64,000 bases of DNA, from contig JAWZYU010000005.1 of the NCBI GenBank assembly GCA_038380435.1, forward strand, positions 39,702,001 to 39,766,000. The letters run 5' to 3'. Of this stretch, positions 54,836-64,000 are shown in pieces. The notes under the pieces are model-generated. The model was not told the DNA's origin and searched no databases. It saw only the letters and a program-made list of their open reading frames with translations. The DNA comes from Ryuthela nishihirai. Lineage: Eukaryota; Arthropoda; Arachnida; Araneae; Heptathelidae. How positions within the stretch are numbered: the stretch's first letter is position 1; every line of letters begins with the position of its first letter. Made by a program: the position numbers and the translations under genes.

Positions 54836-55392
54836 GCTCTAAGAGTGGCTCTGTACATGCAGGGGCAAAGGAAAAAATAAATAATTATTATTAATAAATT
54901 CTCGACTTCCGGAACTTATTTCAAAAGGTGCCGTTGCATATTATTCCTCCAGTAATACAATTTGCTTTCTTAAATCCTATTTAAACATCATTGAAATAGT
55001 TTCCATTGGTATGCTCTTCCCTTTTCCGGTTTTATAAAATGTGAAATATGAATAATTCGCTTAGAAAATTCGCAAATATTTTATTAACCTTACATTGGGA
55101 TATTCCAGAACTATATATTTATTCTTTAGAGTTGGCAACACTGCCACTTCTAAACATGCATGAAAGAAGAAGTGTGAGAAGTTATTTGTTTTTGGAATTC
55201 TATGGGACATCAGGTACATAAATTCATTTCAGAATGCAAAGAGTGCATTGTCCATGAACATGCCTAACGAACTGATGAGTTTCTGCTGTGGCCATTATAA
55301 TAAGTCGAAAAGGCTTCCCGGCTAGATGACCATGCACTAGCACACCATTCGACGCAATGAGAAGGTTACATTGGCAGACGGAGCTGGAAATT
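54836..55392. other. AT-rich spacer
   Basis: No gene or family recognised. Confidence 0.4.
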
Positions 55393-55779
55393 GGGTTGGG
55401 TTGTTTTACCTCTGAGTGGCACTTTTTTGCACACAATGGGCTAAATGGCCAGGTCACATGGACCCCGAAGGCTCGGAAAAGGTTGGGAGAGGGGAACCAC
55501 TGGAACAGCTGTTGGGAGACAGATGGTAGCCTCCAGTCAAGGCCATCCAGCGTGTTCTTTAATATGCGCAGGGTGTGGCTCTCTCCACACACGGGGCCAC
55601 AGCTTAACGTCCCATCCGACGGACGGCGGTCTTTCCAAGCCCAGCGGTGTCCCCTACTGACCGTAGGCAGGGCGGGGATTTTTTCGGAGATAAATCTCAA
55701 CACTGACCCAGCTGGGACTCGAACCTGGGAACTGCAGATTAGAAGCCTGGCGCGCTACCGACTGAGCCACTCCCGCCCC
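55393..55779 (-). repeat. SINE-A, full length
   Basis: Reverse full-length copy from 'gggttgggttgttttacctc' to 'cgactgagccactcccgcccc'. A possible imperfect target duplication ('agctggaaatt' at 55382 and 'agctgggaata' at 55782) flanks it. Confidence 0.9.
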
Positions 55780-55967
55780 AAAGCTGGGAATATTCGATTC
55801 TTACCTGAAGAGATGAATATGTCAGCAAACAAATCACTGAAATTATTCATGAACTCCTTGGACTCGCTAAAAAACATCTGCAGGCCATCAGTTTACTACA
55901 GACGATGATGTGAAGAAATCCGCAAAAAAGACGCTATTGGGAAACTGCTGATATTTTCCTCCACAGG

Positions 55968-56215
55968 GGTTCACTTCTGAGAGGCACGTTTTGCCCACAA
56001 TGGACTAAATGGCCAAGTCACAAAAGCCCCTAAAGGGTCGAGCTGGCAGGGGAAGTAAGATTATTGTGCAGCCGTTAGAAGACAGATGGGGAAAACTACG
56101 GTCAATATAGAGGGCATCCAGAATGTTCTTACGAAAGGCATGGCTCTCCTGCACACGAAGCCAAGGTTTAAATAAGAGAGCGGTCTTTCCACGCACATCG
56201 CTCTCTTCTTTCTCA
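55968..56215 (-). repeat. SINE-A, old truncated copy
   Basis: 'cttctgagaggcacgttttgcccacaatgg' through 'gcatccagaatgttctt' to 'ggtctttccacgcacatcg' matches the SINE-A tail and body in reverse, with many substitutions. The head is lost. Confidence 0.75.
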
Positions 56216-56772
56216 CCGAGGAAAGAGTAAAATTGGCTGGAGATCAATATCGGCTAAGCAAGTGTTCCGTAAACGATTTTATTTCCTGATATGGTAAAAA
56301 ATTCTAGTATAAAAACTTTGCGGCACAGGCAAGGGGAAAAATAATTTATGAATAAAAACAGGTCTGTTTTTATTCTTCCGCAACGCCATTCCCGAAGTTG
56401 CTTTCATGTATAATACACACGAAGTCAGCAGAGTCCATCGCTGCTAAAATTTAAAATCAAAAGCATTTATTAGTAATGCATAAATAATAAATTAAGACAA
56501 GAATAGGTAGTGGTATTATAGATAGTAGGTAATAAAATGAAACCATATTCCGATAATAACTATTTTTCCTTGACATTTTTATATTCGGAGGTCTGGCTGA
56601 GAATGGGTATTACCGATCAGTCAATTTCGAATCACTGATTAATATTATTTTTATCAGTGTTCATGTATGGAAATCATTTTTGGCATTTTCGCGGCACATC
56701 TAAGTAACAACGTTTGCGGAACAATGGACTTCTCCAACCCTCGTCTCTATTTACTACAGTATACAGCAAAAG
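56216..56772. other. AT-rich spacer
   Basis: Nothing recognised. Confidence 0.4.
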
Positions 56773-57185
56773 ATTAAAATTATATTGTATAATTGATTCT
56801 ATCCAGGATTAGTTACGGCAGTGAGAAGTTAACCCTTTGTAAGCAAGATAAGAGGAAACTTGATGTCTTTGATTCTACATAAATGCTTACGCAGTATCTT
56901 TGCATTAGGTGGTTGAGGTATGTCAGTAACGATGAGGTTAGACAAAGGAATCGGCAACCTCCTTTCAACAGTATATTGTGCAGAGAGAGAACCCACTGAT
57001 TTGGGCATGTTTCCCGTATGCATAACTATAGATCACCGAATAGGCTTATGAACAATGTGCCTAGAGGCCTCAGAAAGAAGGGGAGACCTAGGATGCAGTG
57101 GGTAGACAATGACAAACAGGACCTTGTTAGAATTGGGCTACAGCGGCCAGGTGCATCAGATGTAGATCAAGACAAGGGCATAGGC
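56773..57185 (+). pseudogene. RTE-like LINE copy d, C-terminal fragment
   Basis: A 5'-truncated LINE fragment. It corresponds to the C-terminal domain only: ISYGSEKLTLCKQDKRKLDV-like near 56810-56875, 'QPPFNSILCRERTH*FGHV' near 56955-57010, and RGLRKKGRPRMQWVDNDKQD near 57060-57120. The 3' end with GCTGCTTGAGG is missing, lost after 'gtagatcaagacaaggg'. Confidence 0.85.
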
Positions 57186-57884
57186 GGGTACGGCACCTCC
57201 CCTAACAAGAATGTGCTAATATAAGTACATACAACTTTTTTTTAATTAGTTAAGTAAAAAAAAAAGGTAGGTAAGTAAAAAACAATACGCAGTTAAGTGC
57301 GATTGTTTAAAAGTAATCCGAAATACCACAGAAAAGCAACAGAACTGTGTTACAAAAGTGTTGCCAGATTAGGGGTTTTAAATATAAGGAAATTTTTTTT
57401 CTTATCTAAAGGACATTTTGTTTGTGGGTGTTTTATGTAGTTCTTGCAGGAAGGTAAAATATGGCTAATTTTGGCCATTTATATATAATTTTATTTTGGC
57501 AATTCTGGCTTATAATTAATGGCAATTTTGTGTTGGTGGTGGTATTTAGGATCGGACGTACTAAAATTGTTTAAGATCATGGTTTCCTCAGTAGATACAA
57601 AAGGAAGACAGACTCATTTTCTTTTCTCCCTTACACTCGTTCCGGGCCAATCTGATAATTATCGATTCTGCCAACGAAGCCGGTGAAATATATTTTTTTG
57701 AGCACCACGAAGGGAATTTGCAAAGATTTGGGGATAAAACACTAATAGTCACGGAAGTGACCAGGTAGCTCTTGAGGTAGTAGTGTCTTCTCTAACACGT
57801 GGATTTTGCAGTGGTGTATCTCTAAAAGAATGGAGTGTAAAAGACTGAAGCCATCTAGCTTTTCCTTGATTATGCTAATTAAAG
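57186..57884. other. AT-rich spacer
   Basis: Nothing recognised apart from A-rich tracts near 57230-57290. Confidence 0.4.
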
Positions 57885-58027
57885 GGACCTGGGTTCGAGC
57901 ACCGGGTAAGGCATGGGTGTTTGTATTTCCTTTCTGCTGCGGTCCCGCCATCCTCATAGACCTTCTACTAGGGTGTATAAACTGACAAACTCTTGCCAGA
58001 CCTCTGTGGCAAGCAGCTGCTTGAGAG
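57885..58027 (+). repeat. SINE-B copy, head-truncated
   Basis: Plus-strand SINE-B from 'aaagggacctgggttcgagcaccgggtaaggcatggg' (B-box region) to 'ctctgtggcaagcagctgcttgaga'. The A-box part is lost. Confidence 0.88.
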
Positions 58028-58470
58028 AATTATATTTTTATTTAAGCAGCCGGGCCGTATCCAAGTACCGACCCAATGGCCAGATCTCCTCAAGAAAACC
58101 TTTAGTGCAAATACATAAAAATATTTGATGTAGATAAGTACAAATGTATAATAGACGGATAAGTGACCGAAACATCTCAGAACAGTAACCCTTACAAAGT
58201 GTGGCGAGAGTAGAGGTTTCACCAATTAATCTAGGTTTTTTCAAAAATATGCAATTTAAGGTGACATTTCATTTAAAAAGTGTTTTGTGCCGTTCTTGCA
58301 ACAAAAGAAAATAAAATTCGGTGCTAATATTTGGTAATAAAGACCAGTTGTGATTCTTAGACAGTAGGTAATTTCAACTGTCTTTCGATTGAATTGGTTC
58401 AAAATTAAACCGTATTGTGTCTGTGATTCTCAGAAATCGGACGTACGGTTGAAATTGCTCAATGCTATGA
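58028..58470. other. AT-rich spacer
   Basis: Nothing recognised. Confidence 0.4.
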
Positions 58471-58699
58471 ATCATCATCATCCTCAAGCAGCCATGGGCT
58501 AAGGAGGTCCAACCAGACCGTGCAATTCAGTTCTCCAAGCAAGTCTGTCCTGAGCTACATCTGCTGCATCTGGCCACTGCACACCAATTCTAACAAGGTC
58601 CTGTTTGACATTGTCTGCCCACCGCATCCTAGGTCTACCCCTCCTTCTGAGGCCTCTAGGCACACTGTTCATGCGGGCAACATGGCCAAACCAACGGAG

Positions 58700-59080
58700 T
58701 CAATCTCTGCACAATATGCTGCTTAAATGAAGTTGCAGACTCCTTTGCCTAACCTCATCATTAGTTACAAAGTTAAACCACCTAATACCCAAGATACTGC
58801 GTAAGCATCTGGAATCAAAGGCGTCTAGTTTCCTGTTATCTTGTTTACACAACGTCCAGGTTTCACTACCATAACTAACCCTAGAAACAACCAAACTATT
58901 ATACAGTCTAATTTTAGTCCTTAGGTGTATACGCCTATTTCTCCACACTCTCCATAGATTCTTAAAAGTCCCGGCAGCAATTCCTATTCGTCTGTTAATC
59001 TCATGCCGCACATCACCATTATCTGTTACATAGCGTCCCACAATAATTAAACTGGGACACCTGATCAAGACTGCAACCAT
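58700..59080 (-). pseudogene. LINE copy e C-terminal domain
   Basis: 126 codons: GRYVTDNGDVRHEINRRIGI, AGTFKNLWRVWRNRRIHL and VVSRVSYGSETWTLCKQDNR, then the LGIRWFNFVT block. It ends earlier than in copy a through a frameshift near 58700, and part of the RLRWFGHV region is shortened by a deletion of about 30 bases near 58670-58680. Confidence 0.85.
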
Positions 59081-59352
59081 TCAGATCAACTGAATCACAG
59101 CCTGCCTGACCAATTTCATCACTTTAGTGTTCTCTCAGTTTATAGCCAAATCTACTCTACTATCAGTCTGATCAACAGCTCGAATGAAAGAATTCATCTC
59201 ATCAACATCATTTGCCAAAAGGGCTAAATCATCAGCACAATCCAAATCAGACATTTTCCTATTTCCAGACCATTTAAGGCTAAAATCTTTCCCTTGCAAA
59301 GAATTTCGATAACATAATCAATAACCAAACTAAAGAGAAAAGGAGACAAAAT

Positions 59353-60081
59353 TCACCGTTGTCGAACATCAGAAGTAATGTTAAACCAATTGCTACGAGT
59401 CTTACCAACTATCACACACGACTCAGTGTTATTATAGAGAGCTTTCATTATGTTAACTAACTTGTCTGGTATAACGTATGATCTCACAATCAACCACAAA
59501 TTAAGACGATCAACAGAATCGAAAGCCTTTTTAAAATGAACAAAGCTAGCAACCAAAGGTTTCTGAAACTCTAAACATTTCTCAAGAATCTGCTTAAGTC
59601 AAAATATTTGCTCCACACATTCCCTACCACTTCTGAACCCACATTGCTCATCACACAATTGCCTGTCAACCAGATTCTTAATTCTATTAAGCACAATCAT
59701 GGAGAGAACTTTACCTGGAACAGAGAGTAGGCTGATACCCGTATAGTTATCACAAGAACTGCGATCACCCTTTTTGAAAATAGGGATAACAATAGCTCTG
59801 GTAAAATCCTTAGGAACCGTGCCTTTATCATAAAAGATATTCAGAATTTCAGTCATCCAAGTGGTAATCGAAACTTTCCCAGCTCTAAGAATTTCCGTAG
59901 TAATTTCATCTACCCCTGGGGATTTATGAAGTTTAAGTTTAGAAATAGACAAAATAACTTCAGAATGTGTTATAGGGCGAACATTAAAGCCACCAATGCA
60001 TCTATCATCATTGCAAACAATGGGAGTAGAACTAACTACATTGTTTAGAACATCACTGAAATGCTCAGTCCACCTAGCCAT
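59353..60081 (-). pseudogene. LINE copy e reverse transcriptase
   Basis: 60081-59599 encodes MARWTEHFSDVLNNVVSSTP, LKLHKSPGVDEITTEILRAG, DFTRAIVIPIFKKGDRSSCD and EQCGFRSGRECVEQIF. 59556-59353 encodes FVHFKKAFDSVDRLNLWLIV and the following block. The catalytic motif lower down (about 59225-59250) reads CADD instead of YADD. Frameshifts separate the pieces. Confidence 0.87.
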
Positions 60082-60422
60082 GACAGAATCCTCCCCTTCT
60101 ATACCTAAACCTAACCTTACCTTGTTTATCCTTCAATCCTTCTAGGCCTGTCCGTTTTCTACCACACAAAACACTAACTGTCTGATACAACTCTCTGCTG
60201 TTGTGCTGTCTAACTACTTCCTCCGCTTTGTCAGCCAAACCATCAAGCCAAAGATTCTTATCAGCAGCTAACTGATCTTTTACACGTTTATTAAGTTATC
60301 TGTAATGCTTTCTATTAGGACTAGTAGGGTATTGATTAAGGACACTCCTGCACTTTCTTCTTTCTGAAATAAACTCAAGTGAAAATCACTGAAACAATTA
60401 TGCCTCCTCTGCTCCTTTTTTC

Positions 60423-60731
60423 CTAAAAGAGTACAGTTTCTAAAAAAGCCTGTTTAAAATTATCCCATTCTTCCTCAACTTCATTAGTAAGCATACCATG
60501 ACTGTTATAATGACTAAGTAACCTATCATGGTAAGCTTTGGCTATAACTGGATATTTCAGAGCTTCAGTATTAAAAGTAAATTTTTTAACCCTAGCACAA
60601 CACTTTTTAAGTTTAAGTTGCAAGACACTTTTAACAAGGTAATGGTCAGATCCAATTTCAGCTCCCCTATATGACCTGGTATTCCTAACAGAACTAGTCC
60701 ATTTGCTGTTAATTAATACATAATCAATCAT
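60423..60731 (-). pseudogene. LINE copy e endonuclease C-terminal part and linker
   Basis: Reads MIDYVLINSKWTSSVRNTRS, GAEIGSDHYLVKSVLQLKLK and HDRLLSHYNSHGMLTNEVEE. The GSDHYLV block contains the catalytic SDH of the APE endonuclease. The frame breaks near 60423. Confidence 0.85.
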
Positions 60732-60802
60732 ATTCTTATGCAGCCCATCGGGTGAAACCCATATGTACTTATGTATGTTGCGGTGTTTGAAATAAGTGTT
60801 AG

Positions 60803-61483
60803 TTATATGAATCCATTGAGTTTACTTACCTGTAGGAGAAGTTGCCCATTGCCATTGCAGCTACCAATACCAAAAGGGCCTATTACTCTTCCCCAAAGGT
60901 CAGAGTCAGTACCAACTTTGGCATTGAAGTCACCTAGAACAAGGGTAATATCTCCTTTCTTGACAGAATTCAAAATATCCTGAAGTTGTCCGTAAAACCC
61001 ATCCTTCTCATCTTCATCGGCATCCTCAGTGGGGGCATAACGGAAGATAACATTTAAGTCTTTAACGCTTGCCTGAAATTTTGCTGTAGGAAACCTTTCA
61101 TTAATGCAGTCATATCCTAGAAGAGCATCACTAGCGTGTCTGCTGAAAAGCAGACCCACGCCTTGGTGATGTTTATTATTATTCCTCCATGAAAAGAGAA
61201 ATTTAAGATTATTTTCAAGAATCTGACCTTTATCTGTCCAGCTGGTCTCTTGCAAGCCGAGAATATCTAAATTATAACGGTGGAATTCATGCGTGAGGAC
61301 ATCAAGAGAAAAAGCTCTGTGCAGAGTCCTCGCATTCCAACTACCTATGGGGAGAAAATGATTAGTGGGATGTTTAAAGAAACTATATTTAATTAGAGAG
61401 GGAATGGCGACAATATCAAAGAGCCCTCTAATTACAGGCATGGTGCAAAGACCCGTTCCCCGACCTCTAAAGGCTGAAGCCAT
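60803..61483 (-). pseudogene. LINE copy e endonuclease N-terminal part
   Basis: 226 open codons from a plausible start ATG at 61483: MASAFRGRGTGLCTMPVIRG, IGSWNARTLHRAFSLDVLTH, LDILGLQETSWTDKGQILEN, GVGLLFSRHASDALLGYDCI, and KGDITLVLGDFNAKVGTDSD near the end. The best preserved endonuclease of the family in this window. The WNVRTL motif is WNARTL. Ends in a stop after LNGFI. Confidence 0.88.
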
Positions 61484-62010
61484 CTACAATGGAAGACTTC
61501 CTCCAATGTAGAATTTGACGATGCCAATAGAAGCAAAGAGTTCAGGTGCCTTCGATGACATCTACTCAGGATTATCCACTAGCTGATAAACATATCCTGT
61601 GAATCTATTCACTTGGGGCTGTCAACCCACAAACAAACAGAAAATACAGTGGAAGGTTTTCCCTCCACAGAAGCCCACCAATGCAGCAAAATCAGGATCC
61701 ATAATCAAGCTCAGAGCCATCAGGTTGGTATATATGGTCAGCACCAGTACCCTGTGTCGCTGACCACTCCTCAGCAGGGTAGAAAAAAAAAACGAAAGGT
61801 AGCTATAATTGTCCAGATCAGTAGGCCACACTGATCAGGCAGCCCTTCACTTCCGTTCACTTCCACAAGAGAATATCTCTTTTGAAAGGTACTAACGGTC
61901 TGCACCACGAGAAGGCGGGGTTGGACATTAGGTGCTAGGCCTGGCTGGTTCTATGCATCATCACAGGGGATTGGTGCATAGCTCTCCTTCCAGTGACTAC
62001 CTACTACTAG

Positions 62011-62186
62011 TCATCAGAAACATGAGACTGGGAGAACAATTTTTTCTCCTTAACAATGGTTGCGGTCACGTCTGCCATTGAGGACCTTTCAAGAGAAGGG
62101 ATCAGAAAATTCATATTGTCTGGTCTCAGACTCAAAAAAAAAATATGTAGACATTTGTCAATAGTTTTATTTTTCCTTTTGATATT
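62011..62186. other. Short spacer
   Basis: Nothing recognised. Confidence 0.3.
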
Positions 62187-62527
62187 CGGGTTAGCTTGTT
62201 TACCTCTGAGTGGCAATTGTTGCGCAAAATGGGCTAAATGGCCAGGTCAGAAGAAACCGAAGGCTCAGAGAAATTTGAGGAAGGGATCCACTCCCTACCA
62301 AAGCCCGTCAAGCATATGCTTCAACATGCACAGGGTATGTCTCTCTTGCTTACAGGATCACGGTTTTATGTTTCATCCGACAGACTGAAGCTTTTCATCG
62401 GTGTTCCTTTTCAAACCGAGAACAGCGTAGAGGTTTAACGGAGACAAATCTCAACTCTGACCCAGGTGGGTCTTGAAAAATAGATTATGAGCCCGGCGTA
62501 CTACTAACTGAGCTAATCCCCTGCCCT
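62187..62527 (-). repeat. SINE-A, old copy
   Basis: Reverse copy from 'gtttacctctgagtggcaattgt' to 'actaactgagctaatcccc'. Diverged along its length. Its tRNA-like end abuts the next SINE-A, which has the opposite orientation. Confidence 0.8.
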
Positions 62528-62814
62528 TTTTCCCCGCCCTGCCCACGATTAGTAGGGGACACCGATGGAGTTGGAAAGTCCGCCGTCCTTCAGATGGGAC
62601 GTTAAGCCGTGGCCCGAGTGCAGGAGAGCCATACCCTGTGCACGTTAAGGAACACGCTGGATGGCCTTGACGGGAGGCACCATCTGTCTCCCAACAGCTG
62701 TTCCAGTGGGTCCCATCCCCTAACCTTCTCTGAGCCTTCGGGGTCCTTGTAACCTAGCCATATAGCCCATTGTGTGCAAAAAAAGTGCCGCTCAGAGGTA
62801 AAACAACGCAACGC
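62528..62814 (+). repeat. SINE-A, head-truncated
   Basis: Plus copy from 'ttccccgccctgcccacgattagtagg' to 'gtaaaacaacgcaacgcaac'. It lacks the tRNA-like head and forms a head-to-head inverted pair with 62187-62527. Confidence 0.88.
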
Positions 62815-62904
62815 AACCTCTGCCCTTTCATATTAAATTCAACAGTAGAAGATGTAATTTTTAACTGACGAGTATTGAATAAAGCATATATATTTCGGTT
62901 GGTG

Positions 62905-62980
62905 TCTTTCTCTTGAGGTCCCGCGTTACTCACAGACCTTTACTATGGCATATTAAACTAACAAGTTACTATCCGATTTC
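62905..62980 (+). repeat. SINE-B remnant
   Basis: 'cttgaggtcccgcgttactcacagacctttactatggcatattaaactaacaag' resembles the SINE-B body (bottom part with 'ctcatagaccttctac...ataaactgacag'). Both ends are decayed. Confidence 0.55.
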
Positions 62981-63414
62981 TGCGTATCCAATTTACATAG
63001 ATTTCGTGAAATTAGAATAAAAAACATTGGTAAATTGGTAAGTATTACCGAAAATCAATTTTTATATTGGCTAAGGGCCTCAATATTTGGAAGTGTCCCG
63101 GGTCTCTATGTACCTGCTTAGGCGTAATAGAAGTTGACGATTCTGCAAAAAAAAAAAGCAAATTTTTGGGGCCAGAACTGAATTTGGAAAGATTTGGGAG
63201 TAAAAAGATTAGTAGGAAATTGAAAGAGAAATAACTAGGAAGCCTTTTTAAGTCTTGAAGTAGTAGTTTCCTCTAGCAGTTGGACTTTACAGTGGAACAT
63301 CTTTACAGGCGTGGGAATATAAAAGTTTGAGCTTCTTCTTCCTGCTCTGTAAAATTCCGCTAGTGGATGATTTCAATTTATATATTTTTGTTCATAGTTT
63401 AGAAAAATTACTAC

Positions 63415-63575
63415 TGGCCTAGTGAGTGGCGTGCTTGGTTGAGGATCAAAGGAACTTGGAATCGAGTTCCCGATAAATAATGGGTGTTTCTTTTCATACA
63501 TTCTCTTTCTGTTGAGGTCTTGTTTTCTTCACATACCTTCGCTGTGACGTATTATACTGACAGATACTTATGACA
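63415..63575 (+). repeat. SINE-B old copy
   Basis: 'tagtgagtggcgtgcttggttgaggatcaaaggaacttggaatcgagttcccgataaataatgggtg' is a diverged tRNA-like head with B-box. It is followed by 'ctgttgaggtcttgttttcttcacataccttcgctgtgacgtattatactgacag', the SINE-B body. The palindromic 3' end is lost. Confidence 0.6.
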
Positions 63576-64000
63576 CTTATGGCTGAATTCAGAATATGTA
63601 GCTTCGTTTCCAAACAAGTTATTTGCCGTATTAATTCTTTTCGTTTAAAGAGAATTAGTTTCTCGATTGAAAATGGTCAAAACTGAGGATTTGGTTAAAT
63701 TTAAAAATATTTAGCTTCATTTTATGTGTATTTTTAAAGCGTTTTCATTTCTGGATGACAATGTAGCATAAAACGACAGAATATTTGCATTCCTGAAATT
63801 TGGTCATTCATTTTTTATTTTACTATTAGGAAAATGAAGCACACGTCTGATAACACTGGTACACAATAAAAAATTTCCTTCTTGCGAGGTTTTTAAATAT
63901 AACTAAACGTTTTTACATTCCCTCAAAACTTATAAATATTTTTTGAATATCAACTATGTGGTGTCACTCCACACTGCCCAACAGAATAACTGCTCTAGTA
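63576..64000. other. AT-rich DNA
   Basis: Nothing recognised up to the window end. Confidence 0.4.

Larger units (their letters stand above)
58471..62010 (-). mobile_element. RTE-like LINE copy e, nearly full length
   Basis: Minus-strand copy from an (ATG)n tail and GCTGCTTGAGG (complement at 58482-58492) to the 5' leader ending near 62010. Endonuclease at 61483-60803, linker and DNA-contact region at 60731-60423, RT at 60081-59353, and C-terminal domain at 59080-58700. High similarity to copies a and c indicates that they stem from a common, fairly recent source. Several frameshifts and stops. Confidence 0.9.

Noticed and set aside
55357..55908. 183-codon open frame on the plus strand
   Set aside because: It runs through a full-length SINE-A in antisense. 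The same peptide fragments (DPAGTRTWELQI) recur at every SINE-A copy.
1..64000. CRISPR array, bacterial operon or toxin-antitoxin system
   Set aside because: No regular spaced repeats and no bacterial gene organisation. Spliced exons and SINEs/LINEs show a eukaryotic genome.

Overview
This is a 64 kb, AT-rich, repeat-dense piece of an animal nuclear genome, most likely an arthropod; a chelicerate such as a spider or scorpion is possible, but no lineage-diagnostic marker is present. The evidence is spliced coding exons with GT-AG borders, several tRNA-derived SINE families, non-LTR retrotransposons with APE-type endonucleases, Tc1/mariner, pogo/Tigger and piggyBac DNA transposons, and a Maverick/adintovirus-type DNA polymerase relic. 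There are no bacterial operons, CRISPR arrays or canonical functional RNA genes.

The only host gene I recognise is a calcium/calmodulin-dependent cyclic-nucleotide phosphodiesterase (PDE1 family) on the minus strand. Three coding exons are visible: 24336-24484 (N-terminal), 6925-7038 and 4464-4646. They join in phase and encode the region upstream of the catalytic HD domain. The rest of the gene should lie below position 1, and upstream exons or promoter may lie above 24.5 kb. The 17.3 kb intron between the first two exons is almost entirely filled by mobile elements.

Layout. 0.5-3.4 kb: two dead Tc1-like transposons. 4.4-7.1 kb: two PDE1 exons with SINE-A copies between them. 8.3-9.8 kb: a complete Tc1-like element with matching terminal inverted repeats and TA duplications. 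10.2-15.3 kb: two RTE-like LINE copies. 17.2-23.8 kb: a full-length R1/LOA-like LINE with an intact 1208-residue ORF2, inserted with a 13-bp target duplication into a SINE-A. 24.3 kb: the third PDE1 exon. 26-28 kb: transposase relics. 30.1-34.3 kb: a protein-primed-type family B DNA polymerase relic, itself hit by SINE-A and SINE-B insertions. 39.9-43.5 kb: an RTE-like LINE. 45.5-47.0 kb: a piggyBac relic. 52.1-54.0 kb: a Tigger/pogo element with intact ends, inside a degenerate tandem array. 54.5-54.8 kb: a 190-bp tandem repeat. 56.8-62.0 kb: two more RTE-like LINE copies. The remainder is AT-rich DNA with old SINE remnants.

Two SINE families dominate. SINE-A is about 390 bp, with a tRNA-like head ending in an 'agctgggtc' segment and an 'aaaacaacccaaccc' tail. 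SINE-B is about 190 bp, with a tRNA-Ser/Leu-like head and a 3' end containing the palindrome CAAGCAGCTGCTTG. SINE-B and the RTE-like LINE share the same 11 bases (GCTGCTTGAGG) directly before their simple-repeat tails, which suggests that this LINE's machinery mobilises SINE-B. I found no clearly new multi-gene system. The most notable items are this SINE/LINE pairing, the structured UTRs of the R1/LOA-like LINE, the nested viral-type polymerase relic and the PDE1 exon with a possible alternative start.
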